Of a stretch of DNA of 42,232 nucleotides, positions 7,525-14,292 are shown piece after piece. Position 1 is the first letter of the stretch, and every line of letters starts with the position of its first letter. This DNA comes from Gemmatimonadota bacterium (GTDB lineage Bacteria; Gemmatimonadota; Gemmatimonadetes; Gemmatimonadales; GWC2-71-9). A program made the position numbers and the translations under genes. The stretch is from NCBI GenBank assembly GCA_003221035.1, contig QHUB01000053.1, positions 1-42,232 on the forward strand, written 5' to 3'. The notes below the pieces were generated by a model, which saw only the letters and a list, made by a program, of their open reading frames with translations, had not been told where the DNA came from and did not search any database.

Positions 7525-7603
7525 ACTCTGGCAGCCGGGCTGTCTCCGAGAGACCCCTAGCTTTGCGCCCCGCCGTCACCGGCGGTTTGCCCTTATCGAG
7601 AGT
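7525..7603 (-). promoter_or_regulatory. Cyclic-di-GMP-I (GEMM-I) riboswitch aptamer
   Basis: On the minus strand the core (7592 down to 7530) follows the GEMM-I consensus element by element. It opens with GGGCAAACC. Next comes a hairpin with stem CCGCCG/CGGCGG closed by a GTGA (GNRA) tetraloop, and then the invariant GCGCAAAGC. A second helix GGGTCTC..GAGACAGCC follows, ending with CCCGGCTGCC. The 5' GGCA and 3' TGCC close P1, and ACTCT (7599-7603) can pair with AGAGT (7525-7529) just outside. The base equivalent to Vc2 G20 appears to be G, which fits c-di-GMP rather than cGAMP specificity. It is followed by a terminator and then glxK-glyQS. A glycine riboswitch was considered and does not fit. 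Confidence 0.9.
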
Positions 7604-7612
7604 TCTGCGCGT

Positions 7613-7642
7613 TTGATAAGCAAAAGGAATGCCGACTTGTAA
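7613..7642 (-). promoter_or_regulatory. Candidate sigma-70-like promoter of the riboswitch operon
   Basis: Minus strand: TTACAA (7637-7642), 18-nt spacer, TATCAA (7613-7618). The predicted start, about 7605-7607, would put the first transcribed bases directly at the 5' edge of the aptamer (7603), which is the expected arrangement. The boxes are imperfect and no other support is available. Confidence 0.4.
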
Positions 7643-7788
7643 GCGCTGTCACTACAACGACGAGTCGAATGACCTAGGTAAAGTACCTAACGGTAAACCG
7701 CACTGAATACTGCAAAATGCGGTCAGCAAAACAGTGCCGAGTAGACGCCCAGACGCCCAGACGCTGAGCGGTCGGGAGTGACGAGGTT
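7643..7788. other. Intergenic stretch between riboswitch promoter and four-helix gene
   Basis: No open frame of note. It holds two small hairpins: TAGGT/ACCTA (7675-7679 and 7685-7689) and ACCGCA/TGCGGT (7697-7702 and 7718-7723). The second, read on the minus strand, is followed by only three T residues. They could be weak 3' structures for the four-helix-bundle transcript. The tandem repeat at 7743-7764 is listed separately. Confidence 0.4.
7743..7764. repeat. Tandem AGACGCCC repeat, left arm of an inverted repeat pair
   Basis: Two and three-quarter copies of the 8-mer AGACGCCC. Its first 14 bases (AGACGCCCAGACGC, 7743-7756) are the exact reverse complement of 8244-8257, on the other side of the four-helix-bundle gene. 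Confidence 0.75.
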
Positions 7789-8145
7789 CTAGGCCGCAGC
7801 GCTCGAGAGCTTCCGTAGCAAACCGAAGACCGTTCGCGCGCATTCGTCGTGCGCTTTGATTACCTCATCAAGCTCGGCTGGCTTGAACAGGTCGAGGTGT
7901 CGGACGAGGTCGAGGACAGCCTCAACCTCAACCAACGATCCTCGAGCGACATCTGTGAAGCGACGGAATTCTTTGGCGCCCCGACGGCTGACGCCCTCGG
8001 CGAGGTTCAAAACGATGCTATTACAAGCACGGCGCCACTGATCCGCCAGGTCACGTTCGACAGTGGGCAGCCGATTGATGAGAGGCCGCGACACTACGGC
8101 AAGGCGTCGCGCGTGTTGGTAGGCCTTCAGGTCTTTGAAGATCAT
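7789..8145 (-). CDS. Four-helix-bundle protein (23S rRNA intervening-sequence protein family)
   Basis: 118 residues from ATG 8143-8145. The family begins 'MIFKDLKAYQHARRLA' (F.dL..wq.A..L), so the longer frame upstream is not used. Conserved blocks are 'RRACNSIVLNLAEGVSRRG' near 40-58 and 'FTDVARGSLVEVEAVLDL' near 64-81. The family is named after ORFs inside 23S rRNA intervening sequences and is related to the Avd protein of diversity-generating retroelements. Most members, like this one, stand alone, and their function is unknown. No reverse transcriptase or rRNA is nearby. Flanking 14-bp inverted repeats hint that gene plus flanks came in as a unit. Confidence 0.85.
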   Translation of the reverse strand: MIFKDLKAYQHARRLAVVSRPLINRLPTVERDLADQWRRACNSIVLNLAEGVSRRGAKEFRRFTDVARGSLVEVEAVLDLVRHLDLFKPAELDEVIKAHDECARTVFGLLRKLSSAAA

Positions 8146-8243
8146 GTTGGAAGGTAGCGACGAACGAGCAGACCTCGTCATCAAAATCATGCGTGGCGTA
8201 GCTTTTCTCGCCACATGCCGCTAGCAACCACTGTGCGCCTATT

Positions 8244-8257
8244 GCGTCTGGGCGTCT
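8244..8257. repeat. Right arm of inverted repeat flanking the four-helix gene
   Basis: GCGTCTGGGCGTCT, exact reverse complement of 7743-7756. The pair encloses 487 bp containing only the four-helix-bundle gene and part of the spacer downstream of it. Confidence 0.75.
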
Positions 8258-8275
8258 TCTCGAAACTGTTGTACT

Positions 8276-9562
8276 CTAGACCTCGATGATCTGATCTCTG
8301 CGAGTACCGACACTCACATAGCGCACCGGCGCGCCGGCCAGGTCCTGCAGTCTATCCACGTACGCTCGTGCCGCTGGGGGAAGATCAGCCAACCGGCGCA
8401 CATCGGTCAGCGGTTTTTGCCATCCGGGCACCATTTCATAAATCGGCTCGACACGCGCAATCGTTTCGACATCCGCCGGCATGCTGTCAATTATCTCGCC
8501 GTCCAGCTTGTACCCGACTCCAACCGGGATTTCCGCGAACGTATCCAGGACATCGAGCTTCGTCACCGCCAAGCCGGTCAGTCCGTTGATGCGGACCGCA
8601 TAGCGAACCACCACGGCATCAAACCACCCACAGCGCCGCGGCCTGCCGGTCGTCGCGCCGAACTCGCCGCCGAGCTGCCGAATCCGCTCCGCGACGTCGG
8701 GCTCGGCTTCCGTGGGCAAGGGCCCGTTTCCGACGCGCGTCGTGTACGCCTTCACCACGCCGATCACCGCATCGATCGCGGTTGGCCCGATCCCGACTCC
8801 GACCGCCGCGCCGCCCGCCGTGGTGTTCGAGGAGGTGACGTACGGATATGTCCCGTGATCGACGTCGAGCAGCGCTCCTTGCGCGCCTTCGAGCAGCACC
8901 GACTCCCCGCGCTGCAGCGCGTCCCAGACGACGCGTCCCGAGTCCACGGCGAGAGGCAGGAGGCGCGGCGCGAGCCGCTCGAGCAAATGCACGTGCTCCT
9001 CGGCGCCGGCCCGTTCGCCGCTCCCAGCGCCCAGCATCCCAAGCATGGTATTGGCCGCTTCCACGCGCGCGCGTACAAGCTCCTGGGCCCGCGCCATATT
9101 GCGAAGGTCTCCCACCCGCAGGCCACGCCGGCCGTACTTGTCCTCGTACGTGGGACCGATCCCCCGCCCCGTGGTCCCGATCTTGTCCTGCTTCTCGCGC
9201 GCGCGGTCGAGCAGTTTGTGATAGGGCAGCGTAAGATGCGCGCGGTCGGACACGTGCAGCTTGTGCTCGGTGCGCACCCCGCGCGCCTCGAGCGCATCCA
9301 ACTCGGCGAACAGCTGCTCGGGGTCGAGAACCACGCCGTTCCCCACCACGCAGACCGCGCCCTGAAGGATGCCGGACGGGATCTGATGCAGCACGAACGA
9401 CTTACCCTCGCCCGTGTCCACCGTGTGACCGGCATTCGCGCCGCCCTGGTAGCGCACCACGAGGTCGGCGCGCTCCGCGAGGACGTCGACCACTTTGCCC
9501 TTGCCCTCGTCGCCCCATTGGGCACCGACCACGACAACACATTGGATTTTTGGGCCGAACAC
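8276..9562 (-). CDS. purA: Adenylosuccinate synthetase
   Basis: 428 residues from GTG 9560-9562, chosen because AGGAG lies 7 nt upstream; the next ATG would remove the N-terminus. 'VVVGAQWGDEGKGKVVD' (10-26) is the GTP-binding loop with the catalytic Asp, and 'NAGHTV' the catalytic His region. 'TTGRGIGPTYEDKYGRRG' near 130 and 'GATTGRPRRCGWFDAV' near 300 (IMP and GTP sites) are also present. It couples GTP hydrolysis to IMP plus aspartate to adenylosuccinate, the first step from IMP to AMP. Only 16 nt separate its start from a strong intrinsic terminator, leaving no room for a promoter in between; this suggests attenuation or a promoter further upstream. Confidence 0.96.
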   Translation of the reverse strand: MFGPKIQCVVVVGAQWGDEGKGKVVDVLAERADLVVRYQGGANAGHTVDTGEGKSFVLHQIPSGILQGAVCVVGNGVVLDPEQLFAELDALEARGVRTEHKLHVSDRAHLTLPYHKLLDRAREKQDKIGTTGRGIGPTYEDKYGRRGLRVGDLRNMARAQELVRARVEAANTMLGMLGAGSGERAGAEEHVHLLERLAPRLLPLAVDSGRVVWDALQRGESVLLEGAQGALLDVDHGTYPYVTSSNTTAGGAAVGVGIGPTAIDAVIGVVKAYTTRVGNGPLPTEAEPDVAERIRQLGGEFGATTGRPRRCGWFDAVVVRYAVRINGLTGLAVTKLDVLDTFAEIPVGVGYKLDGEIIDSMPADVETIARVEPIYEMVPGWQKPLTDVRRLADLPPAARAYVDRLQDLAGAPVRYVSVGTRRDQIIEV

Positions 9563-9578
9563 TCGATCTCCTGGCAGG

Positions 9579-9603
9579 AAAAAGGGCCCCCGTTTGGGGG
9601 CCC
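9579..9603 (-). terminator. Intrinsic terminator between the M28 peptidase gene and purA
   Basis: Minus strand: GGGCCCCC, loop AAAC, GGGGGCCC, then TTTTT (stem arms 9596-9603 and 9584-9591). The U-tract is followed almost at once by the purA ribosome binding site. An upstream GGCCC (just before CGGGATC) could pair with the first bases of the 5' arm, so an alternative, terminator-breaking fold is possible. Confidence 0.75.
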
Positions 9604-9640
9604 GATCCCGGGGCCGCGCCCCAGGTTCCTCTGCGAGAAA

Positions 9641-10522
9641 CTATCCGGCGCGAAGTACCCGCGCTAGTCCTGCCGCCACCAGCGCCGCGCCGTCGAGTCG
9701 CACTCGCGCCGTCGTATCGCCGGGCCGGTGCACGATCGTCATGGTGCGCCAGCCGCCCTTCATGATCGTGACGCATTCGCGGGCCGCATCACACAACGCC
9801 AGGCCATCGACGATCACGGGCAGCCAGCGCCACCGTCGCGCTCGCAGTGCCTGGACCACGCCGATACCTATGGGACCGCGCCGATGCATGAACGCGGTCG
9901 CTCGTCCCGTGTCGTCCAAGCCGTCGAGATTGACGACGCTCGCCTCGGCAAGCAGATCCGCTCGGTCCCTGGCCAACGCCCGTGCGCCCACCAAGCCATA
10001 CTCCTCGGCGTCGGGAAAGATGACGCCGACGTTCGATGCCGGCGGAAGCTGATCGAGTGTCATGAAAACGGCGACGAGGGCTGTCGCGTTGTCGAGCGCA
10101 CCCGGTGAATCGTCGGTGACGCGATTCTGCGACACGATAATGAGCGCGACGGCGAGCAGCACGAGGCCCGCGAGCTTCGCCGCCAAAAACGCCAGTGGGG
10201 CGATGACGAGCAATCCGAATCCGATCAATCGGACGGCCATCGAGATCGGCTGGCCCTTCGAGTCGTAGTGCGCGACTAACCAGACCGGCGGTCGGCCGGT
10301 CGGACGGCCGGACGCTCGCGATGCGATGAGATTCACGCCGCGGACGATCGGAGGCGCACCGAAGAACGCGCGCGACGGCCGGCCCTCGAACGCATGCTCC
10401 GCAACGCCGAGGCCGCGCGTCGCGAGCTCGCGTTTTAGAATCTCGCGAACCCTTTGGTGATTAGGAGTTCCGACGCGCCGGGGGATCGCCAGCTCGCGGA
10501 ACAACTCGCCGTAGTCAGTCAC
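9641..10522 (-). CDS. M28-family zinc peptidase-like protein with internal membrane hairpin
   Basis: 293 residues, starting at GTG 10520-10522, which overlaps the end of the aldolase gene by 8 nt. Residues expected for the two-metal site are present: 'AHYDSKGQ' (His85, Asp87), 'GALDNATA' (Asp144), 'PDAEEYGLVGA' (Glu173, Glu174), 'NLDGLD' (Asp200) and 'IVHRPGDT' (His265). Between the first and second metal motifs (about 97-130) there is a very hydrophobic stretch long enough for one long or two short membrane helices. Ordinary M28 enzymes lack this. There is no signal peptide. It is probably a membrane-tethered aminopeptidase-like hydrolase; which face the active site is on cannot be told. Last gene of the trpS operon. 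Confidence 0.85.
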   Translation of the reverse strand: MTDYGELFRELAIPRRVGTPNHQRVREILKRELATRGLGVAEHAFEGRPSRAFFGAPPIVRGVNLIASRASGRPTGRPPVWLVAHYDSKGQPISMAVRLIGFGLLVIAPLAFLAAKLAGLVLLAVALIIVSQNRVTDDSPGALDNATALVAVFMTLDQLPPASNVGVIFPDAEEYGLVGARALARDRADLLAEASVVNLDGLDDTGRATAFMHRRGPIGIGVVQALRARRWRWLPVIVDGLALCDAARECVTIMKGGWRTMTIVHRPGDTTARVRLDGAALVAAGLARVLRAG

Positions 10523-11405
10523 CGCGCACGAGCGCGCTGACACGCTCGCGGTCGGCGTCCGACACTGGCGCGAGCGGTGCGCGCACGGGACCGCCGTACA
10601 ACCCGACTGCATCCATGGCGGCTTTCACGCCCCCGGGTCCGAGCTTGCCGACAATCTCTTTGTCGAGCGGCGTGATGCGCTCTTGCAGCGCGCCCGCCGC
10701 GGCGCGGTTGCCGCTCGTGTACTCGCGCACGAGCTGCACGCAGAGCGCCGGCGCGTAGCACGCGACACCGACGATGCCGCCCTGGCAACCGAGCTCGAGT
10801 GCGGTGAAGAGCAGCGACGCGCCGCCCACGAGCACCGCCCACTGCGGCACGATCGCGCGGTACGCGGCGACGCTCTTCGGATCACCCGACGAATCCTTGA
10901 CGCCGATGACCCGCTCGTGCTTCGACAGTTGTTCCAGCAGCCCGGGAGCGAGCGCGAGGTGCGTGTACTTGGGGATGTTGTAAATCAACACCGGCACGGG
11001 GCTCGCATCCGCGACGGCGCGGTAATGCACCAGCAACGATGCCGGCGTCGTGCCGGCGGCATAATAGGAGGGCGGGCGCACCAGCACCGCGTCAGCACCT
11101 TCCTCCGCCGCCGCCCGGCTGAGGGCGATCGTCTCGCGCGTGGACTCGCCACCCGTGCCGGCGATCAGCCAGGCACCGTCCGTCATGGTCTCGCGGGCTA
11201 TCGCGACCAGCTCGCGCTGTTCGTCCGCATCGAGCATCGCCGATTCGCCGGTCGACCCCGTGACGACGATGCCGTTCACGCCGGCTGCCAGCAGCCGCGT
11301 GATGTTGTCGCGGAAACGTTGTGCCGCGATGTCGCCCGTCGTCGGCTCGAACGGCGTGGTGATCGGCGGGAAGATTCCGGCGGGCCCGGGCTTCCTCTCG
11401 GTCAT
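10515..11405 (-). CDS. DapA-superfamily aldolase, 4-hydroxy-2-oxoglutarate aldolase-like
   Basis: 296 residues. Class I aldolase of the DHDPS/NAL superfamily: Schiff-base Lys170 in 'VIGVKDSSGD', Tyr142 in 'LIYNIP', and the 'GSTGE' loop (50-54). The C-terminal 'GLYGGPVRAPL' (268-278) and 'YNIPKYT' match, as I recall them, mammalian 4-hydroxy-2-oxoglutarate aldolase (HOGA1) better than lysine-pathway DapA. The likely reaction is then cleavage of a 4-hydroxy-2-oxo acid to pyruvate plus an aldehyde such as glyoxylate; true DapA activity cannot be ruled out. Overlaps pilT by 4 nt and the M28 gene by 8 nt. Confidence 0.88.
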   Translation of the reverse strand: MTERKPGPAGIFPPITTPFEPTTGDIAAQRFRDNITRLLAAGVNGIVVTGSTGESAMLDADEQRELVAIARETMTDGAWLIAGTGGESTRETIALSRAAAEEGADAVLVRPPSYYAAGTTPASLLVHYRAVADASPVPVLIYNIPKYTHLALAPGLLEQLSKHERVIGVKDSSGDPKSVAAYRAIVPQWAVLVGGASLLFTALELGCQGGIVGVACYAPALCVQLVREYTSGNRAAAGALQERITPLDKEIVGKLGPGGVKAAMDAVGLYGGPVRAPLAPVSDADRERVSALVRGD

Positions 11406-12562
11406 GACGGCAGCATGCTCGACAGATCGTCCGTGAATCCCGCCGGCTTGGCATCGCCTTGCGGCGCCTGCTGTGGTGAAGCCGCGACGCGCGAGCGGCG
11501 CCGCAGGGTCTTGAGCTGTAACTGGAAATCTGAAGGGTTCGACGAAGCGGCCAGCGCGGTCTCGTAGGTCACGATATCGTCTGCGACCAAATCCATGAGA
11601 TGCTGGTCGAACGTCTGCATTCCGTACTGCTCGCGCGATTCCTTGATGTAGTCGTGCAGCGAGGGTGTCCGCTCCTTGTCGCGGATCATGTCCCGCGCCG
11701 CACCCGTGGCGAGCAGAACCTCGAGCGCGGCCGCCCGACCGTGCCCATCCGCACGGGGCAGCAGGCGTTGGGACACGACGGCGTGCAGCGCCTCGGACAG
11801 CCGCAGCCGGGCGATTTCCTGCTCTTCCGGCGGAAACATCGACACGATGCGGCTGACCGTGGTCACCGCATCGGGCGTATGCAGCGTGGACACCAGCAGG
11901 TGGCCCGTTTCAGCGGCCTTCATCGCGGTGTCGATCGTCTCGGCATCGCGCATTTCACCGATCAGGATGACGTCCGGATCCTGGCGCAGCGCCGCGCGCA
12001 GGCCGGTGCGGAAATCGTCCGTGTCCACGCCGATCTCGCGCTGCGTCACGGAGCAGTTGATGTCGCGGTGCAGGAACTCGATCGGGTTCTCGAGCGTGAG
12101 GATGTGGCGGTGCTGGTTCTGGTTGATGTGATTCATGATCGCCGCCATGGTCGAGCTTTTCCCCGACCCCGTCACTCCCGTCACCAGGATCATCCCGCGC
12201 TCGGCGTTGCCGACTTCGGCGAGCACCGCAGGGAGCTTCAACGACTCGAACGTGGGCACGTCGAAGGGAATCACGCGCATCACGATCATGAAGGAAGAGC
12301 GCTGCCGCAGGATGTTGACGCGGAAGCGCCCGATGCCGGGCATGCCCCAGGAGCAGTCGTAGTCGCGGAGCTTGTCGATCCGGCCCCGGTCCTCGTCGTT
12401 GGAGATGAGGCGCTGGGCGATCGCCTTGGTCTGTTCCGGCGTCAAACGCTGCTTGGTGAGCGGCACCAGCTTGCCGTCGATGCGGGCGCGGAAGACGTCG
12501 CCCGCCTTGATGTGCAAATCGGACGCCCCGCGATCGACCGCGGCCTTGATGATTTTTTCCAT
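11402..12562 (-). CDS. pilT: Type IV pilus retraction ATPase PilT
   Basis: 386 residues. 'RGASDLHIKAG' (11-21) is the N-terminal PilT signature. Walker A is 'GVTGSGKSS' (129-137), the Asp box 'LTLENPIEFLH' (155-165), Walker B 'DVILIGEMRD' (197-206) and the His box 'ETGHLLVSTLHT' (218-229). The C-terminus carries 40-50 extra, poorly conserved residues. This cytoplasmic hexameric motor depolymerises pili, driving twitching and DNA uptake; no other pilus gene is in the window. It starts directly at the end of the dehydrogenase stop (no gap) and overlaps the aldolase start by 4 nt. Confidence 0.94.
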   Translation of the reverse strand: MEKIIKAAVDRGASDLHIKAGDVFRARIDGKLVPLTKQRLTPEQTKAIAQRLISNDEDRGRIDKLRDYDCSWGMPGIGRFRVNILRQRSSFMIVMRVIPFDVPTFESLKLPAVLAEVGNAERGMILVTGVTGSGKSSTMAAIMNHINQNQHRHILTLENPIEFLHRDINCSVTQREIGVDTDDFRTGLRAALRQDPDVILIGEMRDAETIDTAMKAAETGHLLVSTLHTPDAVTTVSRIVSMFPPEEQEIARLRLSEALHAVVSQRLLPRADGHGRAAALEVLLATGAARDMIRDKERTPSLHDYIKESREQYGMQTFDQHLMDLVADDIVTYETALAASSNPSDFQLQLKTLRRRSRVAASPQQAPQGDAKPAGFTDDLSSMLPS

Positions 12563-13603
12563 TCAGTACCCGGCTTCCAGGTCCACGAGGTTCGTGAGGG
12601 GCGCGCCTGCAAGATAGCTCCGGATATTGTCTACAACCAAAGCCGTCTCCCGCTCCCAGAAGCGGCCCGACACGGCGCTGACATGCGGCGATACCAGCAC
12701 GCGTGGATGGCTCCAGAATGGATGCCCCGCAGGGAGCGGCTCGGTCCCGAAGACGTCCAGCGCGGCGCCCCGCAGGCGTCGTTTTTCGAGCAGCTCGAGC
12801 AGCGCCTGCTCGTCGAGCAACGAGCCGCGCGACACGTTAACGACCACCGCCTGATGCGGGAGCCGCTCCAGCACGCGCGCGTCCACCGCGCCGGCGGTCG
12901 CGGTGGTGTGCGGCGCAGCGATGACGAGGACGTCGCTCGTGCTGGCGAGGCGCGCCAGGTCTTCGAGTTTCCCGACCCACTCCACGCCCTTCGGACCGCC
13001 GCGCTCGGGACGACGCCGCACGCCCGCCACCTTCATGCCGAGCGCCAGGGCGCGGCGCGCGACGGCAGTGCCGATGCCGCCCAGCCCGAATACGCCGAGC
13101 TTCAGGTCACGGAACTCGCGCATCGGAAGCGCGCCGTCGGTAAAGTCCTCCTTGGCCCACCGACCCTGCCGCTGCGCCGACACCATGCGGTCGAGGCCGC
13201 GGGTGAAATAGGCGATCGCCGCGATGACCCAGTCCGCCATCGGCTCGGCATGCACCCCCGCGGAATTGGTGAGGAGCACACCGGCGCCCAGCTGCGCGAG
13301 GCTTTGGCCCACACCGGCCGTGGCGGTGTGCGCCCAGCGCAGCGTCTCTTTGGCCGCGCCCGCGACGCCCGCCGGCACGCCGAAGCCGAAGTAAATCTCA
13401 GCGCCGCGCGCGGCATTGACCGATTCGGGCGAGCCGCTGCCGTACGCGCCGTCGCCGTCCGATACGGCAGGCGCCTGGATCTCGATGACGTCCCAGCCTG
13501 TCCCCACCGCGGTGCGGATCGCCGACACGCTCGACGGCGGGATCCGCCAGGCGGCGCGTGGCGAGGCCAAATCGATGACGAGCCGCCGCGGCGAAGCGCT
13601 CAC
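12563..13603 (-). CDS. D-2-hydroxyacid dehydrogenase (NAD(P)-dependent)
   Basis: 346 residues from GTG 13601-13603, which overlaps the MgtC stop by 4 nt (GTGA); the longer frame is antisense-like shadow of mgtC. The nucleotide-binding 'VFGLGGIGTAVARRAL' has GLGGIG at 173-178. The catalytic triad of the family is Arg259 ('NVSRGSLLDE'), Glu288 ('DVFGTEPLP') and His307 ('SPHVSAVSG'). It interconverts a 2-oxoacid and a D-2-hydroxyacid; glyoxylate/hydroxypyruvate reductase activity would fit the nearby aldolase and glycerate kinase but is inference. No Asp follows strand 2; 'GVRRRPERGG' is basic, so NADPH may be preferred. Confidence 0.9.
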   Translation of the reverse strand: MSASPRRLVIDLASPRAAWRIPPSSVSAIRTAVGTGWDVIEIQAPAVSDGDGAYGSGSPESVNAARGAEIYFGFGVPAGVAGAAKETLRWAHTATAGVGQSLAQLGAGVLLTNSAGVHAEPMADWVIAAIAYFTRGLDRMVSAQRQGRWAKEDFTDGALPMREFRDLKLGVFGLGGIGTAVARRALALGMKVAGVRRRPERGGPKGVEWVGKLEDLARLASTSDVLVIAAPHTTATAGAVDARVLERLPHQAVVVNVSRGSLLDEQALLELLEKRRLRGAALDVFGTEPLPAGHPFWSHPRVLVSPHVSAVSGRFWERETALVVDNIRSYLAGAPLTNLVDLEAGY

Positions 13604-14292
13604 TCCCCCGTCGACACCGTGCGGACGTGATCGTGATGCAGCAGCGTCACGACCGCCTGATCGTACAGCCGTTTGGACCCGCGGAGCTCGAACTCGATGA
13701 CGAGGTCGACATTCTCCTGCCGGTTCGACACGGTGAGCAAGTCGAGTCCGGTGCGGCGCACGAGCGTCTCCAGATCCTCCACCACAGTTGGTCCCGATCG
13801 CGCATGCACCGTGATTGTGGAGCGCATCGAATGACCCTGGACGATTTTCTCGACGCGACCCAACCCGGCGAGCACGATGATGACGGCGAGCGTCGTGCCG
13901 ACGCCTTCGAGGTAGTAGCCGCTGCCGAGCGCGATGCCGATGGCCGCGACGACCCAGATCGTGGCCGCACTCGTGAGACCGACGACGGCGCCGCGCGCGT
14001 GCAGAATCGTCCCCGCACCGATGAAGCCCACGCCGGTGACGATCTGCGCGGCCACCCGCGTCGTGTCGGTGCCGGCGGGAATCGAGCCCCCCGGTCCTCG
14101 GAGCATGGCGATCGAGAGATGGGTGTACAGCACCGATCCGACGCAAATCAGAATGTTCGTCCGCAGTCCCGCCGGCTTGCCACCGAGCTCGCGCTCCAGC
14201 CCGATCGCGCCGCCGAGCAGCGTGGCAAGGCCGAGCTGCAACATCAAATCGAGGCGGAAGATCTCAATCGCCCGATGGAACACGTCACTCAT
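13600..14292 (-). CDS. mgtC: MgtC/SapB-family membrane protein
   Basis: 230 residues from ATG 14290-14292, overlapping the trpS stop by 8 nt; the open frame goes 11 codons further but into trpS. The N-terminal 150 residues hold about four or five membrane segments with the MgtC signature 'GGAIGLERELGGKPAGLRTN' and 'VTGVGFIGAGTIL'. Residues 150-230 form a soluble C-terminal domain of ACT-like pattern. Family members modulate Mg2+ homeostasis and F1Fo ATPase in pathogens; in free-living bacteria the role is unclear. Inner membrane. Confidence 0.9.
   Translation of the reverse strand: MSDVFHRAIEIFRLDLMLQLGLATLLGGAIGLERELGGKPAGLRTNILICVGSVLYTHLSIAMLRGPGGSIPAGTDTTRVAAQIVTGVGFIGAGTILHARGAVVGLTSAATIWVVAAIGIALGSGYYLEGVGTTLAVIIVLAGLGRVEKIVQGHSMRSTITVHARSGPTVVEDLETLVRRTGLDLLTVSNRQENVDLVIEFELRGSKRLYDQAVVTLLHHDHVRTVSTGE

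Noticed and set aside
7525-7603. Glycine riboswitch ahead of the glycyl-tRNA synthetase operon
   Set aside because: Glycine would make biological sense, but the conserved glycine aptamer core is absent, whereas every GEMM-I element is present.
7743-7764. CRISPR-like repeat
   Set aside because: The units are 8 bp, directly adjacent and without spacers.
9579-9603. Bidirectional terminator at the purA/M28 junction
   Set aside because: A T-tract is present only on the minus strand, and no plus-strand gene ends here.
11600-13630. 676-residue plus-strand open frame
   Set aside because: It is the antisense of pilT and the hydroxyacid dehydrogenase, which have full motif sets; composition is Arg/His-rich, typical of GC-rich shadow frames.
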